A DNA stretch of 64,000 nt, from positions 53,012,550 to 53,076,549 of the forward strand of contig CM038466.1 of NCBI GenBank assembly GCA_021464415.1, written 5' to 3'. Source of the stretch: Lonicera japonica (lineage: Eukaryota > Streptophyta > Magnoliopsida > Dipsacales > Caprifoliaceae). Made by a program: the position numbers and the translations under genes. The notes under the pieces were generated by a model that searched no databases, was not told the DNA's origin, and saw nothing but the letters and a program-made list of their open reading frames with translations. Below are positions 43,285 through 55,200 of this stretch, one piece after another; the first letter of the stretch is position 1; each line of letters begins with the position of its first letter.

Positions 43285-43701
43285 CAGTTCGTTTGGATGA
43301 AAGGAATGAGAAGGAAGGAAAAGGAAAAGAGGAGGAGGGATTGCATTTCTTTTGTTTGGATAGAATATTTAAAGAGAATGGAATGGAAATAGAAGGAGTG
43401 GGAGGGAGTGTCATTCTTCTCTATTCCCTTACTTTCTTTCCTTTTAATATTGGGAGGATTGGGAAGGAAAGGAAACATTTCTAATAAATAATTTACTTTT
43501 TTAATAAATTACATTATTTTTCTTTCTTTCCTTCCTTTCCTTCATTCTATTCAAACGGACTTATTTTCATTTCCTTCCTTTCCCTCCGTAGCTATCCAAA
43601 CAAAAATAAAATTAAACTCATTCCATTCCATTCTATTTCTTTCCTTTCCTTCATGGCTAATCCTTTCCTTTCCACTTCCTCCTTTCAATCCAAACGGACT
43701 G
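43285..43701. mobile_element. MITE with homopurine/homopyrimidine arms
   Basis: It begins CAGTTCGTTTGGATGAAAGG and ends in CAATCCAAACGGACTG, which pair. Inside, the left arm is almost all G and A (GGAAGGAAAAGGAAAAGAGG) and the right arm almost all C and T. No clean target duplication was seen; the flanks GTTTA and GTTTG hint at an eroded one. Confidence 0.6.
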
Positions 43702-43792
43702 TTTGAGAAAAACTCCTTTTCAGCGTTCAAAATTGGGTTGAATACTCAAAGTTGAGGGACAGTTTCCTTTAAAAATGCAAAGTCTGCGTCAA

Positions 43793-43826
43793 TTTTTTTT
43801 TTTTTTTTGGGGGGGGGGGGGGGGGG
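43793..43826 (+). repeat. Homopolymer junction T16 G18
   Basis: Sixteen T directly followed by eighteen G. The exact lengths of such runs are often unreliable in sequencing. Confidence 0.8.
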
Positions 43827-44459
43827 CGGAACAAGGATCATAGACTTATTTTCTCTTCCATATGATTAATACCACATTATTTATATACAAAAATTTACAT
43901 GAAAAATTAAGTAATATATGCAAGCTGTTTTCTTATAAGGGTATTAAAAAAAGAAAAACTTAGAACATTAATTTTCATTAGTAAAACACGTAGAAAGAAA
44001 AGAGTTTTTCTTAACTTAGATCTCTCAAGAAATAATTGGTGTTTAAATTTTAGTTCATCTTGGAACCAATTAATTACATTTATTTCAAACATTTAGATAT
44101 ATAAAATAAATAAGGGACATGAAAATAAAGAGCTTTTTTGGTTATAGAAGTCAAAATGAGAATAAAAACAGGTACATCCATGATCCAACCCAAAATTCCC
44201 AAAAAGGGAGAGCATAACAAAATCACAACACACATGCAATAAATTAACCTTATCTCTTGCCATTTTTGTGGAGTAAATATACGAGTATATAGGCCTAAAA
44301 TGCAATATTTGAGAAAGTAGTTCAAATCAATTAATTAATGTATACTTGCGTTATTTAATTAAGGAAGTATTACAAATGCAATTTTATATTTTCGTATTTC
44401 TAGTAGTAATTCAGTGTTTCCATCATTTACAACACACATATATACATACATTTATGTAT

Positions 44460-46080
44460 GGGTAATTTTATTTCTATCCGCGGGTTTTTGTAGTTTATCC
44501 ACCATTGATTTATGTTAACATTGAAATAAACTTCTCAAATCTTCCTTATAAAAATTGAAAAGTATATCCACCAATTAAAAATCCTTTTAAATGTATTTAC
44601 TTTTAAAATTAGTTTCCTAATTAGAATATACTTCTTTAATAATATATTTTCTTAATTTGATAAATGTATATTGATACAAGTACTATAGATTCATTATTCA
44701 TCAAAAATATACAACACTACAAAATTGGGCAGAATTAATTTATATTATTACATGATAATACTAACAAATAATTTTTTTCAACAAATGAGTTTACTATTTT
44801 CTTTTTCTTTTTTTATATAATGAGGGCTCTAAATAAATAAAATAAAAATAAAAATTGGAACTTAAGAAACTAAAAAAGAATTAGTAGCCGAAGGCAACAA
44901 ATATCATTCCTTCAATCTCAATCCTTTCAAGTCAATGGAAGAATATTCAATTATAATATATGTTTGTTTTCTTATTTGCCATGATAAATCTGTAATTAAA
45001 TTTATAATTTTAATTTACTTCTAGGTAGGAACTAAATTTTGTAAACGTATTACAAATGTTTCAAACTATACTTACTGTTTAATTACTATTCCAAAACTAA
45101 TGTGAATTATTGTATAATCTCAATTCTAAAAATAAATGTGAATCATAGACTATAGTATAATATTATAGTCTAATCTCGAGTCCGAAAAGTGGATATAATT
45201 AACAATAAATTATATATATTAGAAATATCATTTTATTATACAATTTATATTTGCTTTTTGATATATTGTATGACGGTGGATAGAAGTAAAAATTTGGTGG
45301 ATAATTTACAATTGAATTAAAAATAATCATTATTTTATAAAAATTATGCCAATATTGATTTTTGTAAGTTTATCCAACAACGTGGTTAAACTTAGTGGGC
45401 AATACAGATTATCTCAGTAAAACCCAAAAAGAAGGATAGACTGACAAATTTCACGGATAGAAATAAAATAACCCTTGTTAATTACTAATCAAATTGATTA
45501 GGTTGTTTAATTTTTTTTGATTGTTGAAATTTAAATTTTGAATTATTTGATTTGCTATATTTTAGTAATTAATTAAGTTGTTAGAAGTTATTTGATTGTT
45601 TAAATTTAAATTTCAAATTTGATTTTATAGATATCAGTTCCTAGCATGATTTTAAAAGTTTAGATTAGTTTAATAATTAATTAGATGATAGTGACATTAT
45701 AGGAATAACAATAATATAAATTAGTTTTGTAGCTATATTAGTTTAATTTTAATTATTTATCCGAAAAAGTTTGTACTTTAAACAAAACTTTGGACCTTAA
45801 AATATTGGTGTAAAAGTTGTGTCCTTAAATAGATAGAGAAAGGAATATTCGTCCTTAAAACTAATTGCCCCTATTTTTATTTATTTAATTAAAGTGGATT
45901 TACTTATTAATGTAGTGGATTTTTAATATTAAATCATTAATAAAATAATAGTTATAAAATTAAATCAATAATGTTTTTTGTTAGTCTATCCACATCCGTG
46001 GATTAATTTAGTAGGCAACGCAGATTAACTAAATGACGCGGATTAATTGCAAGATATCGTGGATAGAAATAAAATCACCC
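44460..46080. mobile_element. MULE-like element with a duplicated right end
   Basis: Ends GGGTAATTTTATTTCTATCC and GGATAGAAATAAAATCACCC pair. A perfect 9-bp duplication, TTTATGTAT, lies at 44451-44459 and 46081-46089. A second copy of the right end (CGGATAGAAATAAAATAACCC, with a related 100-base lead-in) lies inside at about 45370-45475. The rest is AT-rich and non-coding. Confidence 0.8.
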
Positions 46081-46089
46081 TTTATGTAT

Positions 46090-48168
46090 ATGTACATACA
46101 AATGTTAAATTAATTGGAAAATTCATCGTGATACAACCAGGGGGCAGAGCCATGGTACGTATTTAGGGGAACCAAGTTAGCACTAATATATATATATATA
46201 TATTTGGATATGGTTATGGACACTTCAAATGAATCCTGTAGCACTTTAAAATGACCTTCACTGGTATTTTTCTTGTATTTTTGGAGTCAGTTTATTTATA
46301 TTTGAGATAAATTCAGGGTGACAGAAGATTGTTTTGTAGTGCCAATACCTATAATTTTATTTTTTTGGCAAACAATAGATGCTTGGAACCATGAAAAATA
46401 ATAAATGAAACAACAGGGGCGTGAAAAAAGTTCTGCAATTTATTTATCCCTGATTATCTTATGATAACACTTGGCTTAATATTAAAAAATAATTGCAAAA
46501 CCCTGAAGTTTGAAAACCTACAAAAAGATCCATAGAACTTTTTATTACACTATATACCCTATTGTTTTCTTAAATTCCAGCGGAAACCATGCCCCCTAGA
46601 ACCCCACAGGCCTTGGCCCCCGGACGCAACAACAAACTTTCGAGCCTAGACTCCCCCAATATAAAAGTACATGTCTTTTGTAGAGTTTTGTACGGTTCGG
46701 TTAACCGAAATAAGCAATTAAATCAACTTTTTTATTTTACACATAAGTTTAACCAAATCGAACTGTCAAAATGGCTAAAATTGACCGGGGTTAGTTTGGG
46801 CAGTCAGTTTTTGTTGGTTTGGAACTTGGGCCTATATTATTGTTTTGGGCCATGAGTTTATATTATTTGGAATTTTTTATATGTTTTTCGATCTATTGGG
46901 CGTTCTTTTCTTGTTGAATATTTTAGAATTTTCTCTTCTTAAATATTTATTGTTCTTGGGGTTCTTTTTAATTTTTTAACCTATATTATTTTAAAGAAAA
47001 TAGCTCATTAGTTATATATAACGAACCAAAAGAAATATAATAAGTGTATTAGTCGGTTCGGTTCCATTTTTGTCGGTTTTATACACCAAAACAGTTAGTT
47101 CGGGCCATTTAAGTTCTACTATTTTGTGTTATATTACCAAGAATTGTGTTTGCACGGAATCTAACAAGAAACGTACGCCTCCTCATACATCCTAGCCTTA
47201 CCCTTACCGCTAGCCCCAAGGATATTCTTTCTAGATTTGAATTTTTTTCTTCCCTACTCCTTCCAAATCACAAAATTTTATGAATATGGAACTTGGGTCA
47301 TGAATGTTCCGAAACACATTGGATTATTGTTCTATATATCATCCAATGTACATAAATAAAAATTTATTTATTTACTCAAAATTCAGGACATGCACGTTCA
47401 AAAATTACTTCTGACATTTCAATAAGACGTTGATTTTAACATTATTCTATTCTACGGTATAGATATATGATAAAATGTACGCAACTAGACAAATTTTCCT
47501 TTTCAAAATACAAGTGACTTCTAAAACATTTTTATGTATGTCAATCATTTATAATTATACTTTTATCTTAATTTCATACTCACTTTTTAAAGTGACCTTC
47601 AAACATGATGATGTATCGATAAATTTTGAGATTAATTTAATTTAGAGTGTCGGGGTAGAATTATTCGATACATATAAAATTGAGATAAATTAAAAAAATT
47701 ACTTTTTCAGACTCTTTAAAAATTAATCACAAGCTATGTAAAATTGAATGTGTGATTAAATTAATTAACCACATGAAATTCATGTTTTCCCAATGAGAAG
47801 AAGGTGAGCTTGCTAAAAAGTTTTGCTGTTAGCTGTTACAACGTCCCTACATGAGCAAAGGTGTCATAGAAATTCCATGACACCTGTGGTGATCATGAAA
47901 CTAATCTATTTGAATATACAATTCTAAAAATACACTTCATATGTGTACAATAAAATATTTATAATTTTTTATATTAAAAATATATAATAACGTCATTTTA
48001 TCTAGTGGTAAATTTTTTTAAAAAATAAATTTTACTATTGAACTAATATTGATTTATTTATTATTTTATGTTTTTAAAACTCTAGTCAAGTACTAGAGTT
48101 AAAATTTATTAAGAAATTGTAATGAGTTACAAAAGTTGAAGTAACTTCTTGATTAAACTTTACTTTAA
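46090..48168. other. Intergenic DNA, nothing delimited
   Basis: CCAGGGGGCAGAGCCATGG at 46137 and CCATGCCCCCTAG near 46588 may be eroded inverted ends of a MITE. CGGTTCGGTTAACCG-type words near 46690 and 47045 recall hAT fragments. No coding frame was recognised. Confidence 0.35.
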
Positions 48169-48405
48169 GGGTGTGTTTGACCCGCCGGATCGATTAGAGA
48201 GTCGGATTGAATTATTTAATCATATCCGGACATGATAAAACAATCCCACCTCCTAGTTGGAATTCGTTAATCCTTCTCTCTATGGGATAAAAAGTTTTAG
48301 TAGGATAAATAATTCGCCTTAATATCTAATCTTGACAGACACTAAACATGGGATAGGATAAAGTTATCTTATTCCACCCTCTTATCTGACACATCAAACG
48401 CAGTC
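48169..48405. mobile_element. Tourist-like MITE of the second family, copy 2 (inverted)
   Basis: 237 bp; ends GGGTGTGTTTGACCCG and CATCAAACGCAGTC, flanked by TAA at 48166-48168 and 48406-48408. It reads as the inverse of 34590-34823, with GTAGGATAAATAATTCG and ATGGGATAGGATAA in matching order. Confidence 0.75.
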
Positions 48406-48424
48406 TAAAGGGATTTTTGAAACT

Positions 48425-48510
48425 GCTCCTAAGAGGATTTGGTCTAGTGGTAATTAAACATGCTCTTCAAATTTTATAAGTTTACAAGTTCAAATCCCCT
48501 TTTTAGCATT
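48425..48510 (+). repeat. tRNA-derived SINE-like segment
   Basis: A-box-like TGGTCTAGTGGT (48440-48451) and B-box-like GTTCAAATCCC (48488-48498) are 36 bases apart, a spacing fit for a pol III promoter. The downstream part is T-rich; ends are not fixed. Confidence 0.45.
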
Positions 48511-49284
48511 CTTTTACACTACGTACACGCATGCAATGTGTTTAACACATGATATAAATAGATATTAATTTCAAAAAATACTCTAATTAATATTACACCT
48601 GTGCAATATATTGCATAATAATTTTCAAAATTATGCCTAGATTTTTAATATAACATATATACACATCAAAGCGTGAAGAGTAATTTTATAGTTTAATATA
48701 ATATACTTATGTGTATATATATATCACTTTTGCTTCTAGTGGTCACACTGAAAGAACCGTCCAACTCTATGCATACAGCTTGACGTGCAAAACTATACTT
48801 CCAACAGCAAATCTCTCTCTCTGCCGTCTCTTTCTCTCTCCTACTCTCTCTCTCTCTCTCCCTAGATGTACAGAAATTCATATATATATATATATATATG
48901 TATACAAATTAACACGGGTCTAGATTTGTTTATAGTAGGGACATTTTGCAGTTGCAATGACAAATTTTAAGCCAATTTTTAGGCATTATTTCATTACCGA
49001 AGTTCCTTCTTCAATATTTATTGATTTCCAATTCCAACTTCAATAAATATTTTCATACCACAATTTATTTATCTTTACCTATACATATATAGAAATTGCT
49101 TTATTTCTAATATATATCTTTTTCATACCACAATTAATTTTTACTCTTTTTCATACCACTATTATTTTTAATTTACATATATATATATATACACACATAT
49201 ACATTGTCCCTGATAGAAGAAATTAATAAGTGAAAGTTTTAGTTTTAGAGAGAGAAAGCGTGTTTTTGAGAGAGAGAGAGAGAG
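48511..49284 (+). promoter_or_regulatory. Upstream region and leader of the beta-galactosidase gene
   Basis: A CT-rich stretch with (CTCTCT)n at 48812-48860 is followed by TATATATA runs (48880-48900, 49180-49192). A (GAGA)n leader at 49246-49284 leads directly into the ATG. CT/GA repeats near starts are common in plant promoters; no single core site is certain. Confidence 0.4.
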
Positions 49285-52200
49285 ATGGGGTGGTGGTTTA
49301 TGTGTTGGGTTGTCTTGCTGCTAGCTTTTACAGCCGGGGAAGTGAACGGCGGGAATGTGACTTACGACGCGCGATCGCTGATCATCGACGGCCAGAGGAA
49401 GATTTTATTTTCCGGCTCTATTCACTATCCTCGGAGCACACCTGACGTACGCTCTTTCTCTCTCCTCTCTACATTCTCTCTCTAGCTATATATATACATA
49501 CATATATACATATTATCATACTTAACACCCTCCCTTGCAACCCCATCTCTGGAGAGCAGATAGATTGATGGATGGATGTGTGCAACCCCCTCTGGAGAGC
49601 AGATAGATTGATGGATGGATGTGTACATTCATAGAGAGTAAGTTTAATGGATGGGGATAGGGGATGGAAGTCAAGGTTTCTCTAGCTATATATAAGAACC
49701 ATACATATAGGAGAAAGCTGTAATGAATATATATATATATATATATGTTTTTATAAGTAAGAATTAATGTCATGTAGTTAATTAAAGTTCGTTGGAAAAT
49801 ATTAGGAAGGATTGAACTTGGAAGAAACACACTTGAATGTTGTGTATATATTTTAACTATTATTGTTGGCCACATTATATGTACTAGTTTGTGGGGAACA
49901 TTTTTCATGCATTATCAAACAATATACTTTCCAAGTTTACAGACCGAGTCGTTTGAGGAGGTAAATTATTGAATTTTTTAATGAAACTTGGCGAAGACGA
50001 TGTCAATATATGATTAGTAGATCATCTTTATTAAATTTCAAAAAAAAATTCAATCAAAAAGTGAGTTAGCTAAATATCTAATATTTTAACGAACTAAAAT
50101 ACGTATATACCAATTTTTAGTTACGTAGTCAGTTTTAGGTTGAATTCATTGGGTGGAGATGATCTATGTCAAATATCATGGTATCTTCCTTTAACGAAAA
50201 CTTAAATAGATACTATTCGGTAGATACAAATAATTTATCTATGATCAAGAAAATTAATATATGTGATAAAAATATGTCAAAAAAATAATACGTACAGGAA
50301 AAACTTTTTTTTTTAAAAAAAGTATAATATTTGTGGGGACCGCTTCTTTTAATATAGAAGTTGAAAGATTACATTCTAAAAACTTCTTATCTCGAGGATC
50401 AAATATTAATTTGTTTTGATATATATATATATATATGTCCCTTTCTTATTATTGGAAATTAAGTTATAAAATTGGATCATCGTTCAATTTTGGGTAGGTA
50501 AGATATTCGATCTTCCTTTTGAGTTTACCATAATTTTACTGTTTGTGGATAATATCATGAGTTTACCATAATTTTAAGTTATATTCTATTTTCAAGCTTA
50601 TATGATATTTCCAAAGATTATATAATATTAATATTAAAAGATGCACAATGTACAAAAGCGTGGGACATTCAGGAGGATATTTCAATCCCCTTCAAATTTG
50701 TTGGTTGTATGTACACACACATACATATATATATATAAATATATATTAATCTGGGATTATGTTTTAAAATAATATTTAATAATTATTGATATTATGTAAA
50801 AATGTCTAAAACAAAATAAACCTATTAAATAGTATTTTGTCAAGAAATATTAATAATAGAGTAATTAAAACTAATATATCAATATGTTACTTACTCATTG
50901 AATTATAATACATTGTGATAAAGTTCTTTTAAGTCATACATGATAACCATATTTGATATGTCAATTTTATATAAATAATTACGTACATTTAGAATTATTG
51001 ATAATAATTTAAAATTATTCAAAACGAGAAGCATAATTTTAATAATAATAAAAATTGTGCTCATACTTATATATATATATATATATGTAGTATAGATAAA
51101 AATATAACTATGTTTTCAAATTGGTCATTAGTGATTCCGTCCTCACCATTATTCCCAATTCATAATGACTCTTCTAAATTTGTCCCTCAAATATTATATA
51201 TAATATTATTCTGGGTCTTTGCTGTCGACTTGTCGTAATAAAACACAGGATGGAAACTTCCTTTATCAAACTTTTTTAATACGATAAGTCGCGTGTATAC
51301 ACGATGCGTGTATTGTTTAAATATATTTAATTTAAATTTAAATTTAAATATAAAATTAAAATATTAGTAATTAGGTAGCAGATTATTTTATTTAAGGTTT
51401 TATGTTCAAACTCTTTAGTAAGCATATTTTTTTAATGAAAAAATAGATCATATGAATAAAATAAGCAATTCAAAAATTTGATAAAAGTTCGTGACGGTTG
51501 AAATTAGTTCTGCCTTTATATAATAGCATAGATATATATTGAGAAAGTTTCCTTTAAAGAATTTAACGAATAAATTTTTTGATAAAATTTAATGAAATAT
51601 CTGATTAATTCTTTAATATATATATATATATTAAAAAGTTTAAATTTTGATAAAGGAGGTTTCCTTCCTTTGTCACAAGTCGACATCGAAGAGCAGGAAT
51701 AAAATTATAATACGTCAATTTTTTTAATCAATATATATATATATTAAGATCTCAAGATAGTCTCAATTACTTTAGAAAACATTTTTAATGTAGTAAATTT
51801 TAGTATAAGAAAGTATGTTGTATCTTAAATCATTAATTTAAAACGTAAGGAATTATAAATTTAAAATATCGGAAGAATGTCTCTTATTCTTCTTTTTTTT
51901 TTTGGCACATACTTTCATTTTTACTTAAATTGTTAGCTTTGCTTGTTTGGTTTGAATTTTGCTTCGTTCCTGGAGTTTAAAATAGTAATTTCACATAAAA
52001 AGTTTGAGTGTCATGAACTTATAATTTTACTTCCTGACATGAATTACAAGAAACTTCTAGTGCGAATTATTATTTTAGAATTCTAAAAATAAACAAAAAT
52101 TCGAATCAAACGAGTAGGAGAAGGAAGAAATTAATAGGAAGGGAAACACTTCAATCTTTCCTAGTTTCATTTGCTTAACTAGGTAACATTTTCTTGATCA

Positions 52201-55200
52201 CTAAAATTAATATTATTTTAAAAATGTGTTAGAGTCAAATTAAAGTATGACTCTTAATTTAAAAAATACAAATATTTATAAGAAGGTTGCTAATTAAAAT
52301 AGAAAAAAAAATTAAAGGAAAAAGAGTTCAAATTTTGGAATCTCCTTCTCCTTCCCTCTTCCTCCATATAACTAAAAAACAGAATCCATCCGTAAAGAAA
52401 TGAAAGAAAAATAGTTATAACCGTATTAATATTGTAATAATGAAATCAACATTTATACAAAACCTTTTGCCTTCGTTTTCTTATGTAATAATTGTAATGA
52501 TAATAATAGTTTAAAAGTTGTGTTAATAGAAAAAAAAATTATAATCATCAAATATTAGATATTTTTACTCCCTAGGAATAATGTCAAATGCTTGTCTTAT
52601 AGCCAAGAAAAGCATGAAAGAGTAATTACGGATTTACTTAAGCTGCAACTGCCTGAAAATGACAAGAGAATGATGCAATGAATATTTCTGTACTAATTAA
52701 AGCACCAGAATTCTTAAAAAAAAAAAAAAAAAATGTCCTCAACTTCTCTCTCTCTTCAATTCAATAAAAAAAAAATAATACTTCTCTCTTTAGAATATTA
52801 TAATTTTAAAAAATAAAATAATACAAAACGCAATGTCAAAGATTATCCTAGCGTAGATTCAAGTGATAAAAGATGTGAGTATTCGCTTAGATTCAAAATT
52901 TGAACCTAGTAAACACCCCTTCCCCTCATTGAACAACTCGGATCTATTTATTGTAAAAACTTTAATTTTAAATCATATAAACCTTAAAGATCATAATTAT
53001 GTCTAGTTCTTAAGAGATTAATCTTTGGGAAGCTTACCTTAATCCATGATGTTGTAGAGCGCATAAACTTAATTAAGTTTGTGACCTTCCAACGTTTGAA
53101 TCCCAGAATGTTCAATGAGTTCTCTCTCTAAGATGGGAAAGAGGAATAGAGCGTATGATGATTTGACTTCGGGATCATAACCTTAGGTGTCTTTATATAC
53201 TAGCTCAAATATGTACATATCAATCCTAATATGACTAGTATTAAATCTTTACACATTGCAAAACTCATACCAATTAGATGCACAAGATAAATCATACAAA
53301 AATTAATTAAATGTGTAAGCTCATTTATGGATAATATTTACAACTATCTCCCACTTAGGCTACACATGTAAATATGCTAACAATTATGTTATAAATCCTT
53401 ATGTCATTACTGAAAAGCTATCATAACGTTAAAACAATTTGGTCTATCTCATATGTCGGTATGAAATTACAGCGGCCTTCGTTACACTCATATTTGTAAC
53501 TAAACCTAGTTATGGTCACCACACTAATGTATTTAATAACATAAACCAAGTCTGGATGTATAGCATGAAAATTACATGCAAATTGCTTCAATCATGCCTA
53601 TTTCCAACTGGCTATACTTTAACAAGATCAACCTTAACCCTTCCAAACTTTATGTTATACAACAATAGAAGAAAAAACATCCAAAGTTAAAACAAAAATT
53701 AAACCATGTTCTTTATTATGCAGTAAATATGCGTCTACGTAAAAGAGCATTAATAATACAGACTCTCACTAAACCAATATATTATCAGATAACACCGCAC
53801 CATATGAGTAATATGCTCATAAAGTACCTTAGCTGGTAAACCATTAGTGAGCAGATCCGCAACTATGGAGCTTGTCCATATATACTCTGTAAACACATCA
53901 ACGCTAAACTCTTATTTGACAGTAAGAAACCTGATGTCTATGTGCTTTAGACTTCCAAAAAATTTATGTTGCTGTTGAATATAACATAGCTGATTTATTG
54001 TCACAAAATATATTTAATGGTCTTTCGACACTATACATAATACACAGCCTAGTGATAAAGTTTCGCAGCTATATCTTATCCTATTATCGGAATCACAATA
54101 CTGGATGATCTCTAACTGATTTGATTTTCTATACATAAGCATGTAGTATTTTCTTGTTTTTAAATATCGTATAACCCTTTAATTAGTTACTTTCAGAAGA
54201 TCCATCCTAGGGTTGCTTAAATATTAACCTAACATCCTTACTATGAACATTAAATCTAGATGCGTACATGTTTAATGATACATAAGACTCCATACAATTG
54301 ATGCATGAGGAATCTTTTGCATCTCTTTCTTTTAACCTTATTTTTGGGGTATTGGCTGAGACGAAACTTGTCTCATTTAGTAATGGGAGTATCTCCTAAA
54401 TGACAACCCTTCATGCCAAACCTAGAAATAACTCTTTCAATATACTTCTTTCGTAATAACCCTAAGATACTCTAACAAAAATGTCGATGTATACACAATC
54501 TTACTTCAGAAAAATAATCTTACTCTTACTGAACTTACGATATACACAATCATCAACTAGATTTACCTTAAAATCATACAAGATAATGACTTGATGAAAT
54601 TTGTAATACCATTTACAGGAAGCTTGAATGAGGCCATAGATGGATTTCTTTAATTTGTAGACCATATTCTTTAAGTTTCCTGATTCAAAGTTTTCTAGTT
54701 ACACCATATATATTGTCTCATCAATATTGCCATTGAGAAATGAAATTTTTATGTTCATTTAATACATATATAAATCAAAATGAGCCACAAGTGCCATTTA
54801 ACCCAAAAGAGTCTTTCGATGAGACCGGAAAAAAGAATTCTTTATAATCAATATCCTTATTTTGAGTGAAACCCTTAGCAACTAAATGAGCCTTATATCT
54901 TTCAATGTTACCCTTTGAATCCCTCTTGATCTTAAATATCCATTTGGTTTTGCATCTTCAGGTAATTTAACAACATCTCATATGTTATTAGCTTCAATAA
55001 ATTCCATCTCATCGTTTATAGCATTAATTCACTTTTGAGAATCAGAACTTTGTTTGACTTAGTAAAAAGATGATTAGATCATCTTTTACTACTCATACAT
55101 CATACTCTCAGATTTTTTAAGAAATACAATATAATCGAAGTTGAAAATCAACTAGAAGAATTCTTATTAATTAATTTACGTTTTGTATCACATGAATCAA

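Noticed and set aside
48693..48923. ORFs on both strands near the BGAL promoter
   Set aside because: They are produced by CT/GA and TA microsatellites.
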